Of a DNA stretch of 64,000 nucleotides, positions 1 through 8,505 are shown one piece after another. Position 1 is the first letter of the stretch; each line of letters opens with the position of its first letter. The notes under the pieces were generated by a model, which saw only the letters and a list, made by a program, of their open reading frames with translations, was not told where the DNA came from and did no database searches. This DNA is from Parabacteroides sp. FAFU027 (GTDB lineage: Bacteria; Bacteroidota; Bacteroidia; Bacteroidales; UBA7332), in contig NZ_JAKZKV010000004.1 in assembly GCF_022808675.1 (NCBI RefSeq), positions 186,001 through 250,000 on the forward strand, given 5' to 3'. A program made the position numbers and the translations under genes.

Positions 1-2
1 AG

Positions 3-554
3 AAGATCGAAAGAGAATTCCCGACAATGAAAAGTACATTTAATGTAGGGCTGGACAACTATGATAAAACCACTTACAATGGGCTTAAAACAGCGTTGAC
101 GAATGCAAAGCAAATACTGAATGATCAATACAAAGTATATCGCAGCCAGAAAGATGTTGAATTAAATAAACTTGCCGTGAAACTGGGTGGTAACGACGCT
201 CTGTTTCGGTTTAAAGAACAATATTATAATGACGCGTTGTCATCTGTCCTTCTGAAAAAAGACGAGTTTAACGAGATCAGGTACACAGGCGATCGTTTTA
301 TACAAAAGCGCGATCCTGTTTACCAGCTACCGTCATCGGATTGGGGCCGGGCGCATTTTTACTCTCCGGTAAAAATATTGTATGGTATTACAATTCCGAC
401 CCCTTTGTTCAACGTCTTGTTTATCTGGCTATCCGCTGCTCTGTTTTACATCGCTCTGTATTGCGACTTGCTACGGAAGCTGATTAAATACATAGAAAGG
501 TTCAGGTTACGGAGAATCAACCAACGATTGCAACGAATGTCAGGGCATATATAA
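3..554 (+). CDS. C-terminal end of a large membrane protein, probably an ABC transporter ATPase/permease (partial)
   Basis: The frame is open from the left edge of the window, so the first in-frame ATG at 27 is probably internal and the true start lies outside. About 180 residues are visible: a soluble charged part, a conserved-looking SDWGRAHFY stretch, one strongly hydrophobic segment (about residues 124-150 counted from the ATG), and a short basic tail. From memory this ending resembles the C-terminus of large ABC transporter ATP-binding/permease fusions of Bacteroidota. That assignment is an inference, because no ATPase motif lies inside the window. Confidence 0.55.
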   Translation, partial: KIEREFPTMKSTFNVGLDNYDKTTYNGLKTALTNAKQILNDQYKVYRSQKDVELNKLAVKLGGNDALFRFKEQYYNDALSSVLLKKDEFNEIRYTGDRFIQKRDPVYQLPSSDWGRAHFYSPVKILYGITIPTPLFNVLFIWLSAALFYIALYCDLLRKLIKYIERFRLRRINQRLQRMSGHI

Positions 555-682
555 TGGTGTTCTAAAGTTGAGATCCTTTCTTGGCCAGCTTGTTTGCCTC
601 AAACGCAGAGGGTGAAAAGCCATCCAATACGGTGGATGTGTAACTGGTTGGGTAACGAGGCTGCTGATTATTGACATAATAG

Positions 683-737
683 AAAAATCCGCAGTGACTG
701 GAATCGTTTGATTCACAGTTACTGCGGATTTTTTTGC
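683..737. terminator. Bidirectional intrinsic terminator
   Basis: The arms AAAAATCCGCAGT and ACTGCGGATTTTT form a stem of at least 13 bp around a loop of about 20 nt, flanked by an A run on the left and a T run on the right. It lies between the convergent genes ending at 554 and 796 and can serve both. The 555-682 stretch before it shows no gene. Confidence 0.8.
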
Positions 738-795
738 TTTAAAACATCAGAAAAGAGTACCCAGAGGTATTTTTCCGGAAAGCTCTTTGACGTTT

Positions 796-1785
796 TTACT
801 TATAGAAATTCTTCTCGAAGGCATTAAACTCATTCCGACCCCGGATAATTCGTTGCCATACAGCTTTCAGGAAGCCGAATCCGTATCCGAAAAGCTGTGT
901 AAATGCCGCCGGAATAGCTAACAGGCCAACGATAAAGCTTTTGTTGGAAATGGTTGCGTCCAGCAAAATCAGCAGGCAATAAAGCGCAATAGGAATCAGG
1001 CTGTAAATGCAGAAAATGCTGCAAAGAACCAGGAACAGCGTTCCCACCGTAAAGACAGCCGGCAGAAGGTGGACCGTTTTGAGTGATTCCGGGTATTTTT
1101 TGTAAAGGTTGATACGGGCAATCCCGGAGTTATAGACTTGTTTGTAGAATTTGCGCAAATCCACACGGCGTTTGTGAAATACCCACGCTTTGGGGAAAAG
1201 GCGTACTTTGCATCCCGCTTTGTAAAGGCGGATACTAAAGTCGATGTCCTCTCCGAATCGCATGTCGGAAAAGCCGTTCAGTTTGTTAAATACGTCAGCC
1301 CGGATGCCCATGTTGAAGCTGCGCGGATAGAACTTGTCCAATTGCTTCTTCCCGCCGCGGATACCTCCGGTGGTGAAGAATGAGGTCATGCCGTAGTTGA
1401 TCGCTTTCTGCATGCGGGTAAATGAATCGTGTGCACGATCCGGACCGCCAAACGCATCGCAGGGATTGTTGCTCAGTTCCATATATACCTCGGTCAGGTA
1501 ATAGGGCGGAATGATGCAGTCTGAGTCAAGAATAATCAGGTAATCGCCATTGGCATACTCCGCCCCGTAGTTTCGTGAAGCACCGGGTCCGGAATTGGGC
1601 TTGATGAAGTAGAAGACCTTCAGCTGTGCTTCGTATCTTTTTACCACATCGCGGCAGGTGAGGCTTGATCCATCTTCCACGACAATTACTTCAAAGTCTT
1701 TGAAGGTTTGCTGTGTCAGGCTTTCCAGCAGTTCGTCCACCTCTTGCGGACGATTATATACGGGGATTATGAGCGAGAATTGCAT
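796..1785 (-). CDS. Glycosyltransferase family 2 protein with C-terminal membrane segments
   Basis: A 329-residue GT-A fold glycosyltransferase. The N-terminus carries the nucleotide-sugar fold (SLIIPVYNR, then VVEDGS at about 36-40), SGPGASRN near 65-71, and the metal-binding DSD at 87-89. A later GEDIDFSIRLYKAG stretch matches the ED acceptor/catalytic region of GT2 enzymes. Two hydrophobic segments lie at about 235-290, so it is probably anchored in the inner membrane and adds a sugar to a lipid-linked or surface glycan. The substrate cannot be read from the sequence. It stands alone, with its own -7 element upstream and terminators on both sides. Confidence 0.88.
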   Translation of the reverse strand: MQFSLIIPVYNRPQEVDELLESLTQQTFKDFEVIVVEDGSSLTCRDVVKRYEAQLKVFYFIKPNSGPGASRNYGAEYANGDYLIILDSDCIIPPYYLTEVYMELSNNPCDAFGGPDRAHDSFTRMQKAINYGMTSFFTTGGIRGGKKQLDKFYPRSFNMGIRADVFNKLNGFSDMRFGEDIDFSIRLYKAGCKVRLFPKAWVFHKRRVDLRKFYKQVYNSGIARINLYKKYPESLKTVHLLPAVFTVGTLFLVLCSIFCIYSLIPIALYCLLILLDATISNKSFIVGLLAIPAAFTQLFGYGFGFLKAVWQRIIRGRNEFNAFEKNFYK

Positions 1786-1815
1786 GGCTAAGTGTTTTGC
1801 GGGTTATCTGAGATT

Positions 1816-1823
1816 CAAATATA
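1816..1823 (-). promoter_or_regulatory. Bacteroidota -7 promoter element of the glycosyltransferase
   Basis: The minus strand reads TATATTTG, a full match to TAnnTTTG, about 30 nt before the start codon at 1785. No clear -33 TTTG is seen at the usual distance. Confidence 0.5.
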
Positions 1824-1856
1824 GCACAAAAAAGAGAGAACCCTTTTACATATAAC

Positions 1857-1896
1857 AAAAAACGGGGACCGAAATCTGATTCCGTTCCCCGTTTAT
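1857..1896 (-). terminator. Intrinsic terminator of efp
   Basis: A stem of ACGGGGA and TCCCCGT, 25 nt downstream of the efp stop. On the minus strand it is followed by a run of six T. Confidence 0.8.
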
Positions 1897-1921
1897 ATAT
1901 GGGATGTGTTGTTCCGAAAGA

Positions 1922-2485
1922 TTATTTCGCGCGCTCTATATAAGAACCGTCGCGGGTGTCGATTTTGATTTTTTCTCCGGTTTCGATGAACAACGGTACA
2001 CGAACTTCAGCACCTGTTTCCACAGTTGCAGGTTTCAATGTGTTGGTTGCAGTGTCACCTTTCAGGCCTGGTTCAGTGTAAGTTACTTCAAGAACAACCT
2101 GAGTAGCCACGTCAGCGTAAAGAACAGTTTCGTTTTCAGCGTGAGCTACCACCTCTACGATTTCGCCTTCTTTCAGGAATTTCACACCGTTGATGATATT
2201 TTCATCGATAGTGATTTGCTCGAAAGTTTCGTTGTTCATAAAGTTGTAACCCATATCATCTTTGTAAAGATATTGGTACGGACGACGCTCGATACGAACT
2301 TCGTTTACTTTCACACCCGAGTTGAAGGTGTTTTCAATAACACGGCCGGTTTGTACGTTTTTAAGTTTAGTGCGGACGAAAGCGGCGCCTTTTCCAGGTT
2401 TCACGTGCAGGAATTCAATGATAAAATAGAGACCATTGTTGTATTCGATACACATGCCGTTTCTGAAATCTGCAGTAGTTGCCAT
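1922..2485 (-). CDS. efp: Elongation factor P
   Basis: 187 residues, the usual length for EF-P. The protein binds ribosomes stalled on consecutive prolines and promotes peptide bond formation between the P and E sites. The N-terminal KOW-like domain carries the tip loop KPGKG with Lys32 at the position that is modified or acts at the peptidyl-transferase centre in other bacteria. Two OB-fold domains follow, ending in the typical [11 protein letters not shown]. It is transcribed away from rpmH, with a -7 element at 2529-2536 and a terminator directly downstream, so it is monocistronic. Confidence 0.97.
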   Translation of the reverse strand: MATTADFRNGMCIEYNNGLYFIIEFLHVKPGKGAAFVRTKLKNVQTGRVIENTFNSGVKVNEVRIERRPYQYLYKDDMGYNFMNNETFEQITIDENIINGVKFLKEGEIVEVVAHAENETVLYADVATQVVLEVTYTEPGLKGDTATNTLKPATVETGAEVRVPLFIETGEKIKIDTRDGSYIERAK

Positions 2486-2528
2486 AAAATTCTGTAGTAC
2501 TAATGAATTAAGTTTCTAATATTTGGCG

Positions 2529-2536
2529 CAAAAGTA
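2529..2536 (-). promoter_or_regulatory. -7 promoter element of efp
   Basis: The minus strand reads TACTTTTG, matching TAnnTTTG, 44 nt before the efp start. This gives a leader of roughly 35-40 nt. Confidence 0.55.
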
Positions 2537-2587
2537 ATCGAAAATCGCCGAAAAAGAAAAAAGTTTGCCCCAAAAAACCAACAACAC

Positions 2588-2618
2588 TTTGTAAATAGAA
2601 AAAAAGTGGGTATTTTTG
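2588..2618 (+). promoter_or_regulatory. Promoter of rpmH (-33 TTTG and -7 TATTTTTG)
   Basis: TTTG at 2588-2591 and TATTTTTG at 2611-2618 are separated by 19 nt, exactly the Bacteroidota housekeeping promoter layout. The predicted start of transcription is near 2625, about 40 nt before the rpmH ATG. Confidence 0.7.
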
Positions 2619-2663
2619 CCGACCGAAATTCATTAAGCGAAATAACAATAATAAAATACGGCG

Positions 2664-2816
2664 ATGAAACAAACATTCCAACCTTCAAACAGAAAAAGAA
2701 AAAACAAACACGGTTTCCGTACCAGAATGGCTAGCGCTAATGGCCGCAGAGTATTGGCTGCACGTCGTGCAAGAGGCAGAAAAAAACTGACTGTATCTGA
2801 CGAATACAACGGATAA
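2664..2816 (+). CDS. rpmH: 50S ribosomal protein L34
   Basis: A short gene of 50 codons. The product begins [19 protein letters not shown] and contains the family core [19 protein letters not shown], with a slightly extended acidic/aromatic tail. L34 is a basic protein of the large subunit that contacts 23S rRNA. The gene has a full promoter upstream and a terminator 28 nt downstream, and diverges from efp. It is not next to dnaA or rnpA, which is a common arrangement in Bacteroidota. Confidence 0.97.
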   Translation: MKQTFQPSNRKRKNKHGFRTRMASANGRRVLAARRARGRKKLTVSDEYNG

Positions 2817-2844
2817 TAAGTCTCTTTAGAGGATATTACATAAG

Positions 2845-2887
2845 AAAGTAAAGGTTTTCCATAAGGGGAGTCTTTACTTTTTTTGTT
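2845..2887 (+). terminator. Intrinsic terminator of rpmH
   Basis: The arms AAAGTAAAG and CTTTACTTT form a 9-bp stem with an 18-nt loop followed by a T run. Confidence 0.75.
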
Positions 2888-2943
2888 TTTGGCAAACAGG
2901 GAGTAGTTGAATTAATGCGAATTATTCGGCGGCTAAAGCCTTA

Positions 2944-3137
2944 GAGCCTGTTTATATTTTACCGAAAAATTCCAATAAAAGAGAGTTGGCTCTTTTCTTT
3001 GCTCCTTTTTTAGTCTCTTTTGGCCCTGTTTTTTACTTATCTCCCTTGATTTAGCTCGCTAAATCTGTGGAAGAAAAGCAAAAAATCAACCTCAAAATAG
3101 TCCGGAAAAAGTATCGCAATAAAATTTAAACAGGCTC
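2944..3137 (+). mobile_element. MITE-like element, copy 1
   Basis: A 194-bp noncoding element bounded by terminal inverted repeats (GAGCCTGTTTA at the left, TAAACAGGCTC at the right; the longer arms run to about 18 bp with one mismatch). It is flanked by a TTA direct repeat (2941-2943 and 3138-3140). The interior holds a small palindrome (TTTAGCTCGCTAAA) and pyrimidine-rich tracts. A second copy lies at 9177-9367 in the same orientation. The 3-bp TNA duplication and GAGCCTG ends are what is known for parts of the IS5 family (IS1031-like groups), so mobilisation by such a transposase is a reasonable inference. No transposase gene is present here. With the rpmH terminator it accounts for the 2817-3191 gap. 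Confidence 0.8.
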
Positions 3138-3191
3138 TTAGATTGAGAATTATTATGTAATTTCGCCACGCTTTGCTAAATTATTGCCATT

Positions 3192-3821
3192 ATGGAGGTT
3201 AAGAAGAAATCTGCCCACGGTCTGCTTCAAAATATTTATCTGAAAACCATACTGAAAGGAGTTGCGGTATTTGCCCTGTTGATTATCCTGCTGATTATCT
3301 GGTTGCGGTTTTATACTCATCACAATGAGTCGATCGTAGTACCTGATTTGAGAGGGTATACGGTGGATGAAGCCGCTGATGTTTTGAAAAACAAGCATTT
3401 GCGGTTCGAAGTTATTGACTCGGTTTATATTAAAGGTAAAAAACCGGGCTCTGTCCTGGAGCAAATTCCGGCCGCAGAATCGCATGTGAAAGAAGGACGA
3501 ATCGTCTTTTTATCAATAAATTCCTCCGTGGCAAAAAAAGTGCCGGTTCCGGATGTGCGTGACCAATCTACCCGCCAGGCTACAGCTACGCTTACGGCTA
3601 TGGGATTTACGGTAACGAAAGTGGTGGAAGTACCCTCTCAATATAAAGATTTGGTAGTCGATGTATTTTTCAAAGGCGCCAAAGTGTTCCCCGGACAACG
3701 ATTGCCTATGGGGGCGAGCCTAACCCTGAATGTCGGTGATGGAAATGAACCGATCGATTCCGACTCGACCAAGCAAGAACCGGTCGAAAAAGTGGAAAAC
3801 AGTGAAGAATCCTGGTTTTAA
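3192..3821 (+). CDS. Membrane-anchored PASTA domain protein
   Basis: 209 residues: a short cytoplasmic N-terminus, one transmembrane helix at about 21-40, and then two PASTA repeats (VVPDLRGYTVDEAADVL at about 52-115, and VPVPDVRDQSTRQA at about 122-190). It ends in an acidic tail. PASTA domains bind muropeptides or beta-lactam-like ligands in kinases and PBPs. Here there is no catalytic domain, so a cell-wall sensing or scaffolding role is inferred. The stop overlaps the next ATG by one base, and the downstream operon includes D-Ala-D-Ala ligase, which supports an envelope link. MITE copy 1 ends 54 bp before the start. Confidence 0.85.
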   Translation: MEVKKKSAHGLLQNIYLKTILKGVAVFALLIILLIIWLRFYTHHNESIVVPDLRGYTVDEAADVLKNKHLRFEVIDSVYIKGKKPGSVLEQIPAAESHVKEGRIVFLSINSSVAKKVPVPDVRDQSTRQATATLTAMGFTVTKVVEVPSQYKDLVVDVFFKGAKVFPGQRLPMGASLTLNVGDGNEPIDSDSTKQEPVEKVENSEESWF

Positions 3822-4888
3822 TGCAAGAAGATCTTTTTGAAGATATAGATGAAATAGAGGAAGAATCAGAAGAACAGGTCGATGAGACGGGGATGTATGA
3901 ACATTTCCGTTTTGTAGCCGATAAAGGTCAGACGATTCTCCGTGTCGACAAGTTTCTCGTCGACCGCATAGAAAATGCTACCCGCAACCGCATCCAGAAT
4001 GCGGCTGATGCGGGTTATATTTTGGCTAACGGCAAGCCCGTGAAGTCCAATTACAAGGTGAAACCCCTTGATGTGATCACGATCGTGATGGCTACTCCGC
4101 GCCGTGAAATCGAGATCATTCCCGAAAATATTCCCTTAGACATAGTTTACGAAGATAATGACCTGATGGTGGTAAATAAACCGCCGGGCCTCGTCGTGCA
4201 TCCCGGTCACGGAAATTATTCCGGAACGCTGGTGAATGCACTGGCTTACCATTTCAAGGATCATCCGGCCTTTAATGCCGGTGACCCGCGACTGGGATTG
4301 GTGCACCGGATTGATAAAGATACCTCGGGCCTGTTGGTGATAGCCAAAACACCGGAAGCTAAATCGCATCTGGGACTGCAGTTTTTCAACAAAACCACCA
4401 AGCGTCGTTATGTCGCACTGGTCTGGGGAACTGTGACTAAGGATGATGGTACCGTTACCGGAAATATTGGCCGCAGCTTAAAGGATCGCCAGCAGATGAT
4501 CGTCTTTCCTGATGGGGATTATGGAAAACATGCCGTTACGCATTATTCGGTGATCGAACGGCTTGGTTATGTCACCTTGGTGGAATGCCGCCTGGAGACC
4601 GGGCGCACGCATCAAATCCGTGTGCACATGAAGCATATCGGTCATACGCTATTCAACGACGAACGTTATGGCGGAAATGAAATTCTGAAGGGAACGACAT
4701 TTGCAAAATACAAACAGTTTGTACAAAACTGTTTTGAGGTTTGTCCGCGACAGGCCCTGCATGCCAAAACGTTGGGATTCATCCATCCCCGTACAGGCGA
4801 AGAGATGAATTTCGATTCGGAAGTGCCCGATGATATGCGTTATCTGGTGGAGCGTTGGCGGGTATATACCGCTAACCGGGAAGTGTAA
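3821..4888 (+). CDS. rluD: RluA/RluD family 23S rRNA pseudouridine synthase
   Basis: 355 residues. An unusually acidic N-terminal tail (1-25) precedes an S4 RNA-binding domain (about 36-95) and the pseudouridine synthase domain. The catalytic motif HRIDKDTSGLLV is visible, with the nucleophilic Asp at residue 165. The conserved GRTHQIRVH motif is also present. Homologues isomerise uridines of helix 69 of 23S rRNA. The specificity for RluD sites is inferred from domain content and length. It is translationally coupled to the PASTA gene (1-bp overlap). Confidence 0.9.
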   Translation: MQEDLFEDIDEIEEESEEQVDETGMYEHFRFVADKGQTILRVDKFLVDRIENATRNRIQNAADAGYILANGKPVKSNYKVKPLDVITIVMATPRREIEIIPENIPLDIVYEDNDLMVVNKPPGLVVHPGHGNYSGTLVNALAYHFKDHPAFNAGDPRLGLVHRIDKDTSGLLVIAKTPEAKSHLGLQFFNKTTKRRYVALVWGTVTKDDGTVTGNIGRSLKDRQQMIVFPDGDYGKHAVTHYSVIERLGYVTLVECRLETGRTHQIRVHMKHIGHTLFNDERYGGNEILKGTTFAKYKQFVQNCFEVCPRQALHAKTLGFIHPRTGEEMNFDSEVPDDMRYLVERWRVYTANREV

Positions 4889-4984
4889 TTGAGTTAACCC
4901 TTATATATCCTGAAATTATTGAATCTCATTCGGTTCCCTTATTTAACTGAAGGACTTCTATAATAAGACATTAATAAAACTGAG

Positions 4985-5959
4985 ATGAAAAAGAACATTG
5001 CCATTGTGGCCGGAGGCGACTCATCGGAATGGGTCGTTTCGATGAAAAGTGCTCAGGGGCTGAGCACCTTTATTGATTCGGAAAAATATAACCTGTATGT
5101 CGTGACCATTATCGGTGGCGAGTGGCAGGTGGTTATCAATGAGCAGACAAAATTGCCTGTAGATAAAAATGATTTCAGCTTTACGCAAGATAGCGTGAAA
5201 ACGAAATTTGACTTTGCCTATATCACCATTCACGGGACTCCGGGTGAAAACGGTATCTTGCAGGGGTATTTCGAACTGGTAGGCGTTCCTTATTCCTGTT
5301 GTGGGGTATTGGCTGCTGCCATAACTTTCAACAAATACGTTTGTAACCGCTACCTCAGCGGATACGGCATCCAGGTGGCAAACGCTGTCCACCTGCGCAA
5401 AGGAGAGGTATTGGCTACCGAAGCAATCATCGCTGAAGTGGGATTGCCCTGCTTTGTGAAATCAAACGTCGGCGGTTCAAGCTTTGGAGTTTCCAAGGTA
5501 AAGGAGGCGGGCGAAATGCAGCAAGCCATCGCCAATGCTTTCGGTGAAGGCGAAGAGGTGATTATCGAATCGTTTATTTCGGGAACGGAAGTGACCTGCG
5601 GTTGCTATAAAACGAAAGAAAAAGCTGTCGTATTCCCGATTACTGAAGTGGTCAGCAAAAACGAATTCTTCGACTACGAAGCCAAATACAACGCTTCTAT
5701 GGCGGAAGAGATTACACCGGCCCGTATTTCAGCTGAACTTACTTCATTGATTCAAAACCGGACATCTCAGATTTACGATATTTTAGGTTGTAAAGGCATT
5801 ATCCGTGCCGATTATATTATTTCGGAAAACGGAGTTTATTTGCTGGAAGTAAATACGACTCCGGGCATGACTGCGACCAGCTTTATCCCGCAACAGGTGA
5901 AAGCTGCCGGATTGGATATCAAGGATGTAATGACTGATATAATCGAAAACGAACTATGA
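4985..5959 (+). CDS. ddl: D-alanine--D-alanine ligase
   Basis: 324 residues, an ATP-grasp enzyme that joins two D-Ala for the peptidoglycan pentapeptide. The N-terminal domain shows IHGTPGENG. The central ATP-binding part has FVKSNVGGSSFGVSKV, and the C-terminal metal and substrate part has LLEVNTTPGMT. The N-terminus reads GGDSSEWVVSMKS where many Ddl have GGxSxEHEVS, so the family pattern is slightly diverged. Start at 4985 follows an A-rich leader about 95 bp after rluD. Its stop overlaps the next start by four bases. Confidence 0.93.
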   Translation: MKKNIAIVAGGDSSEWVVSMKSAQGLSTFIDSEKYNLYVVTIIGGEWQVVINEQTKLPVDKNDFSFTQDSVKTKFDFAYITIHGTPGENGILQGYFELVGVPYSCCGVLAAAITFNKYVCNRYLSGYGIQVANAVHLRKGEVLATEAIIAEVGLPCFVKSNVGGSSFGVSKVKEAGEMQQAIANAFGEGEEVIIESFISGTEVTCGCYKTKEKAVVFPITEVVSKNEFFDYEAKYNASMAEEITPARISAELTSLIQNRTSQIYDILGCKGIIRADYIISENGVYLLEVNTTPGMTATSFIPQQVKAAGLDIKDVMTDIIENEL

Positions 5960-7116
5960 GCCATGATTTTGAAGATATAAGACCTTTTCATGACGAAGAG
6001 GTTCCTGCCATTATTGAGGCATTGCTAAAGGAAGAACGTTTTATCCGTGCGGTAAAATATGTTTTGCCTGAAGTGAATATTGAGGATTTGGCCAAACAGT
6101 TGAAACAATTCAACAGCAAGGATGAATTCCAGTCGAAGATTTCTTCACCGATGGTGTGGAAGCTGGTGAACCATTCATCGAAAGGGCTGGTTGGCGAAGG
6201 TTTCGATAAACTTCTCGAAATGGACAGCTGTACCTTTATCTCCAACCACCGGGATATTATCCTGGATTCTGCCATATTGAGTATCTTGTTGCTGGATAAA
6301 GGCTTGCGCGGATGTGAAATTGCGATTGGCGATAACCTGCTGGTATTTCCCTGGATTGAAAACCTGGTTCGCCTGAATAAAAGCTTTATCGTAAAACGCG
6401 GGGTTTCAGTCCGTCAGATGATGACCTCATCACAAAAGCTTTCGGCTTACATCCACCATGCTATTACGGTAAAACAAGAGATGGTGTGGATTGCCCAACG
6501 AGAAGGTCGTGCGAAAGATGCGAATGACCAGACACAGGAGAGCCTGATTAAAATGCTCAGTATGGGCGGAGACAGTGACTTCCTGTCAAACGTGATAGCG
6601 TTGAATATCGTACCGCTTTCCCTCTCATACGAATACGACCCTTGCGATTACCTCAAAGCGAAAGAATTTCAACAAAAACGGGACAATCCTGAATTTAAAA
6701 AATGCCAGGCAGATGACCTGCTGAACATGGAAACCGGTATTTTCGGACAAAAAGGACATATCCATTTCCAGTTGGGTGAGCCGATTAACCGTATTCTGGA
6801 ACAAATTCCAACCGGAAAGTCAAAATCGGAATTGCTTCAGGATGTGGTGACCGCCATTGACGATGAAATTCACGCCAACTACAAGATTTTCTCAGGCAAC
6901 TATGTGGCTTTGGACTGGTTGGAAGGAACAAATGCTTTTGCCGCCAAATATACGGCTGAAGAAAAGAACGTGTTTGAAGAATACATTGCCGGTCAGATTG
7001 ATAAGATAGATTTACCCAATAAGGATGTGGAATTTCTCAGAAGTAAATTGTTGGAAATGTATTCCAATCCATTGAAGAATCAACTGGCAGTAATTGAGAA
7101 ATTGGCAATTGTATGA
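5956..7116 (+). CDS. Glycerol-phosphate acyltransferase family protein (1-acyl-glycerol-3-phosphate acyltransferase-like)
   Basis: 386 residues with no signal peptide. The catalytic region has ISNHRDIILDSA at about 95-106, which resembles the HxxxxD acyltransferase motif with one extra residue. It is followed by IAQREGRAKD at about 178-187, corresponding to the EGxR substrate motif. The family transfers acyl groups to glycerol-phosphate or a related acceptor at the inner membrane. The C-terminal helical third has no recognised motif. It overlaps ddl by four bases and the next gene by four bases, so all three are translationally coupled. Confidence 0.8.
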   Translation: MSHDFEDIRPFHDEEVPAIIEALLKEERFIRAVKYVLPEVNIEDLAKQLKQFNSKDEFQSKISSPMVWKLVNHSSKGLVGEGFDKLLEMDSCTFISNHRDIILDSAILSILLLDKGLRGCEIAIGDNLLVFPWIENLVRLNKSFIVKRGVSVRQMMTSSQKLSAYIHHAITVKQEMVWIAQREGRAKDANDQTQESLIKMLSMGGDSDFLSNVIALNIVPLSLSYEYDPCDYLKAKEFQQKRDNPEFKKCQADDLLNMETGIFGQKGHIHFQLGEPINRILEQIPTGKSKSELLQDVVTAIDDEIHANYKIFSGNYVALDWLEGTNAFAAKYTAEEKNVFEEYIAGQIDKIDLPNKDVEFLRSKLLEMYSNPLKNQLAVIEKLAIV

Positions 7117-7772
7117 TTTCAATCACCCTCTCGGAATCGATTCGCACAGCTTGTCCCCGGTTTGCGGGAATAGCGATCTCTTGTAATGTTCACAATACAG
7201 AAGAGTGTACGCCGCTTTGGGAGGAGATTGAAGCCTTTGAAAATGAGCTGAGTCAGAGCCTGAAAATAGAACAGGTCAACAAAATACCGACGATTGCAGC
7301 TACCCGTCAGGCGTATAAAGCACTGGGAAAAGATCCCAATCGTTATCGCCCATCGGCAGAAGCGTTGCACCGGCGGTTGTTACGAGGTTTAGGTCTCTAT
7401 AAGATAAATACGTTGGTTGACCTGATTAATCTGGTTTCGCTCAGGACCGGTTATTCGATTGGTGGATTTGATGCCGACCGGGTCGTTGGGAATCTGACCT
7501 TCGGAGTAGGGGAGGCAGAAGAGATGTTTGAAGGTATTGGCAGAGGATTGCTGAATATCGAAGGACTACCGGTTTACCGGGATGAACTTGGTGGTATCGG
7601 GACTCCGACCAGCGACGAAGAGCGGACAAAGATTTCCCCGGGAACCACGAAGCTGCTGATGCTGATAAACGGATTCAGCGGGAAAGAAGGATTAAATGAA
7701 GCAGCCGGTTTTGCTGTGGATTTACTTCAGAGGTATGCGTTTGCCGAAAATATACAACTGCTCGAATATTAA
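7113..7772 (+). CDS. B3/B4 tRNA-binding domain protein
   Basis: 219 residues forming a stand-alone B3/B4 domain as found in the beta subunit of phenylalanyl-tRNA synthetase. The motifs are KALGKDPNRYRPSAEALHRR at about 69-88 and a later GGIGTPTSDEERT. Free-standing B3/B4 proteins are often described as tRNA-editing-like or amino-acid-binding proteins; the substrate is not established. It is the last gene of the five-gene operon, followed by a strong terminator. Confidence 0.85.
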   Translation: MISITLSESIRTACPRFAGIAISCNVHNTEECTPLWEEIEAFENELSQSLKIEQVNKIPTIAATRQAYKALGKDPNRYRPSAEALHRRLLRGLGLYKINTLVDLINLVSLRTGYSIGGFDADRVVGNLTFGVGEAEEMFEGIGRGLLNIEGLPVYRDELGGIGTPTSDEERTKISPGTTKLLMLINGFSGKEGLNEAAGFAVDLLQRYAFAENIQLLEY

Positions 7773-7791
7773 ACCGGGCCGTTGATAACAC

Positions 7792-7826
7792 AAAGAGCAC
7801 GAGGATATTAAATCTTCGTGCTCTTT
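7792..7826. terminator. Bidirectional terminator between convergent genes
   Basis: AAAGAGCACGA pairs with TCGTGCTCTTT (11 bp, 13-nt loop). It lies between the B3/B4 gene and the convergent VOC gene. Confidence 0.75.
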
Positions 7827-7845
7827 ATATTTAAAAGAAACCCGC

Positions 7846-8271
7846 TTAAGCCTTTGGCGTTTCGTGGCTTATCATCCAGTTGATTCCGAATTTGTCCGTC
7901 AATGAGCCGAATAATGCTCCCCAGAATACTTTCTGTAAAGGCATCGTTATTTCTCCTCCTTTAGCCAGTGCATTGAAGATGCGGGTGCACTCGTCGTCAT
8001 TATCCACGCTGACCGAAAGCGAGAAGTTGTCCCCGATTGTAGCCTCGCCAAACATGCTCGAAGAATCGCACCCCATCAGGCAGGTCTCTTTACTAAAGCG
8101 ATAGAAGATATGCATGATTTTTTCGCCTTCATCCTCCGGAATATTATGTTCCGAAGGCAAGTCTTTAAACCGTTGCAGGGTTGTGAATTCTCCACCGAAG
8201 ATTGATTTGTAGAAATTGAAAGCCTCTTCGCAGTTGCCGTTAAAGGTCAGATAAGTGTTTACTGTTGCCAT
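7846..8271 (-). CDS. VOC/PhnB-like glyoxalase superfamily protein
   Basis: 141 residues. It begins MATVNTYLTFNGNCEEAFNFY, the typical start of PhnB/YjdN-like proteins (3-demethylubiquinone methyltransferase-like fold), and contains YRFSKETCLMGCDS and the C-terminal ALFGSLTDKFGINWMIS. These small dimers belong to the vicinal oxygen chelate superfamily; a reaction is not established for this subgroup. The start at 8271 was chosen over an upstream one because the extra 31 residues lack family similarity. The gene is monocistronic. Confidence 0.88.
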   Translation of the reverse strand: MATVNTYLTFNGNCEEAFNFYKSIFGGEFTTLQRFKDLPSEHNIPEDEGEKIMHIFYRFSKETCLMGCDSSSMFGEATIGDNFSLSVSVDNDDECTRIFNALAKGGEITMPLQKVFWGALFGSLTDKFGINWMISHETPKA

Positions 8272-8505
8272 AGTTGTAGATTTAATGAATTGATTTATTT
8301 GTTCCTGTACAAAATTCAACGCCTCAGAGTGTGCTTGGTTCAGTTTTAAGGTGGATAAATACAAATGTTTTGTGCGATATGCTGAATTTTGATGTTGAAC
8401 AGTTTATTTCTAAATTGAAGGTGTCAGGATATTCTTTATCTGCCAGGGCTTTTATAAATCGCTGATTCTTTATTTCTTTACTTTTCTATTTCAAATAATG
8501 GATAA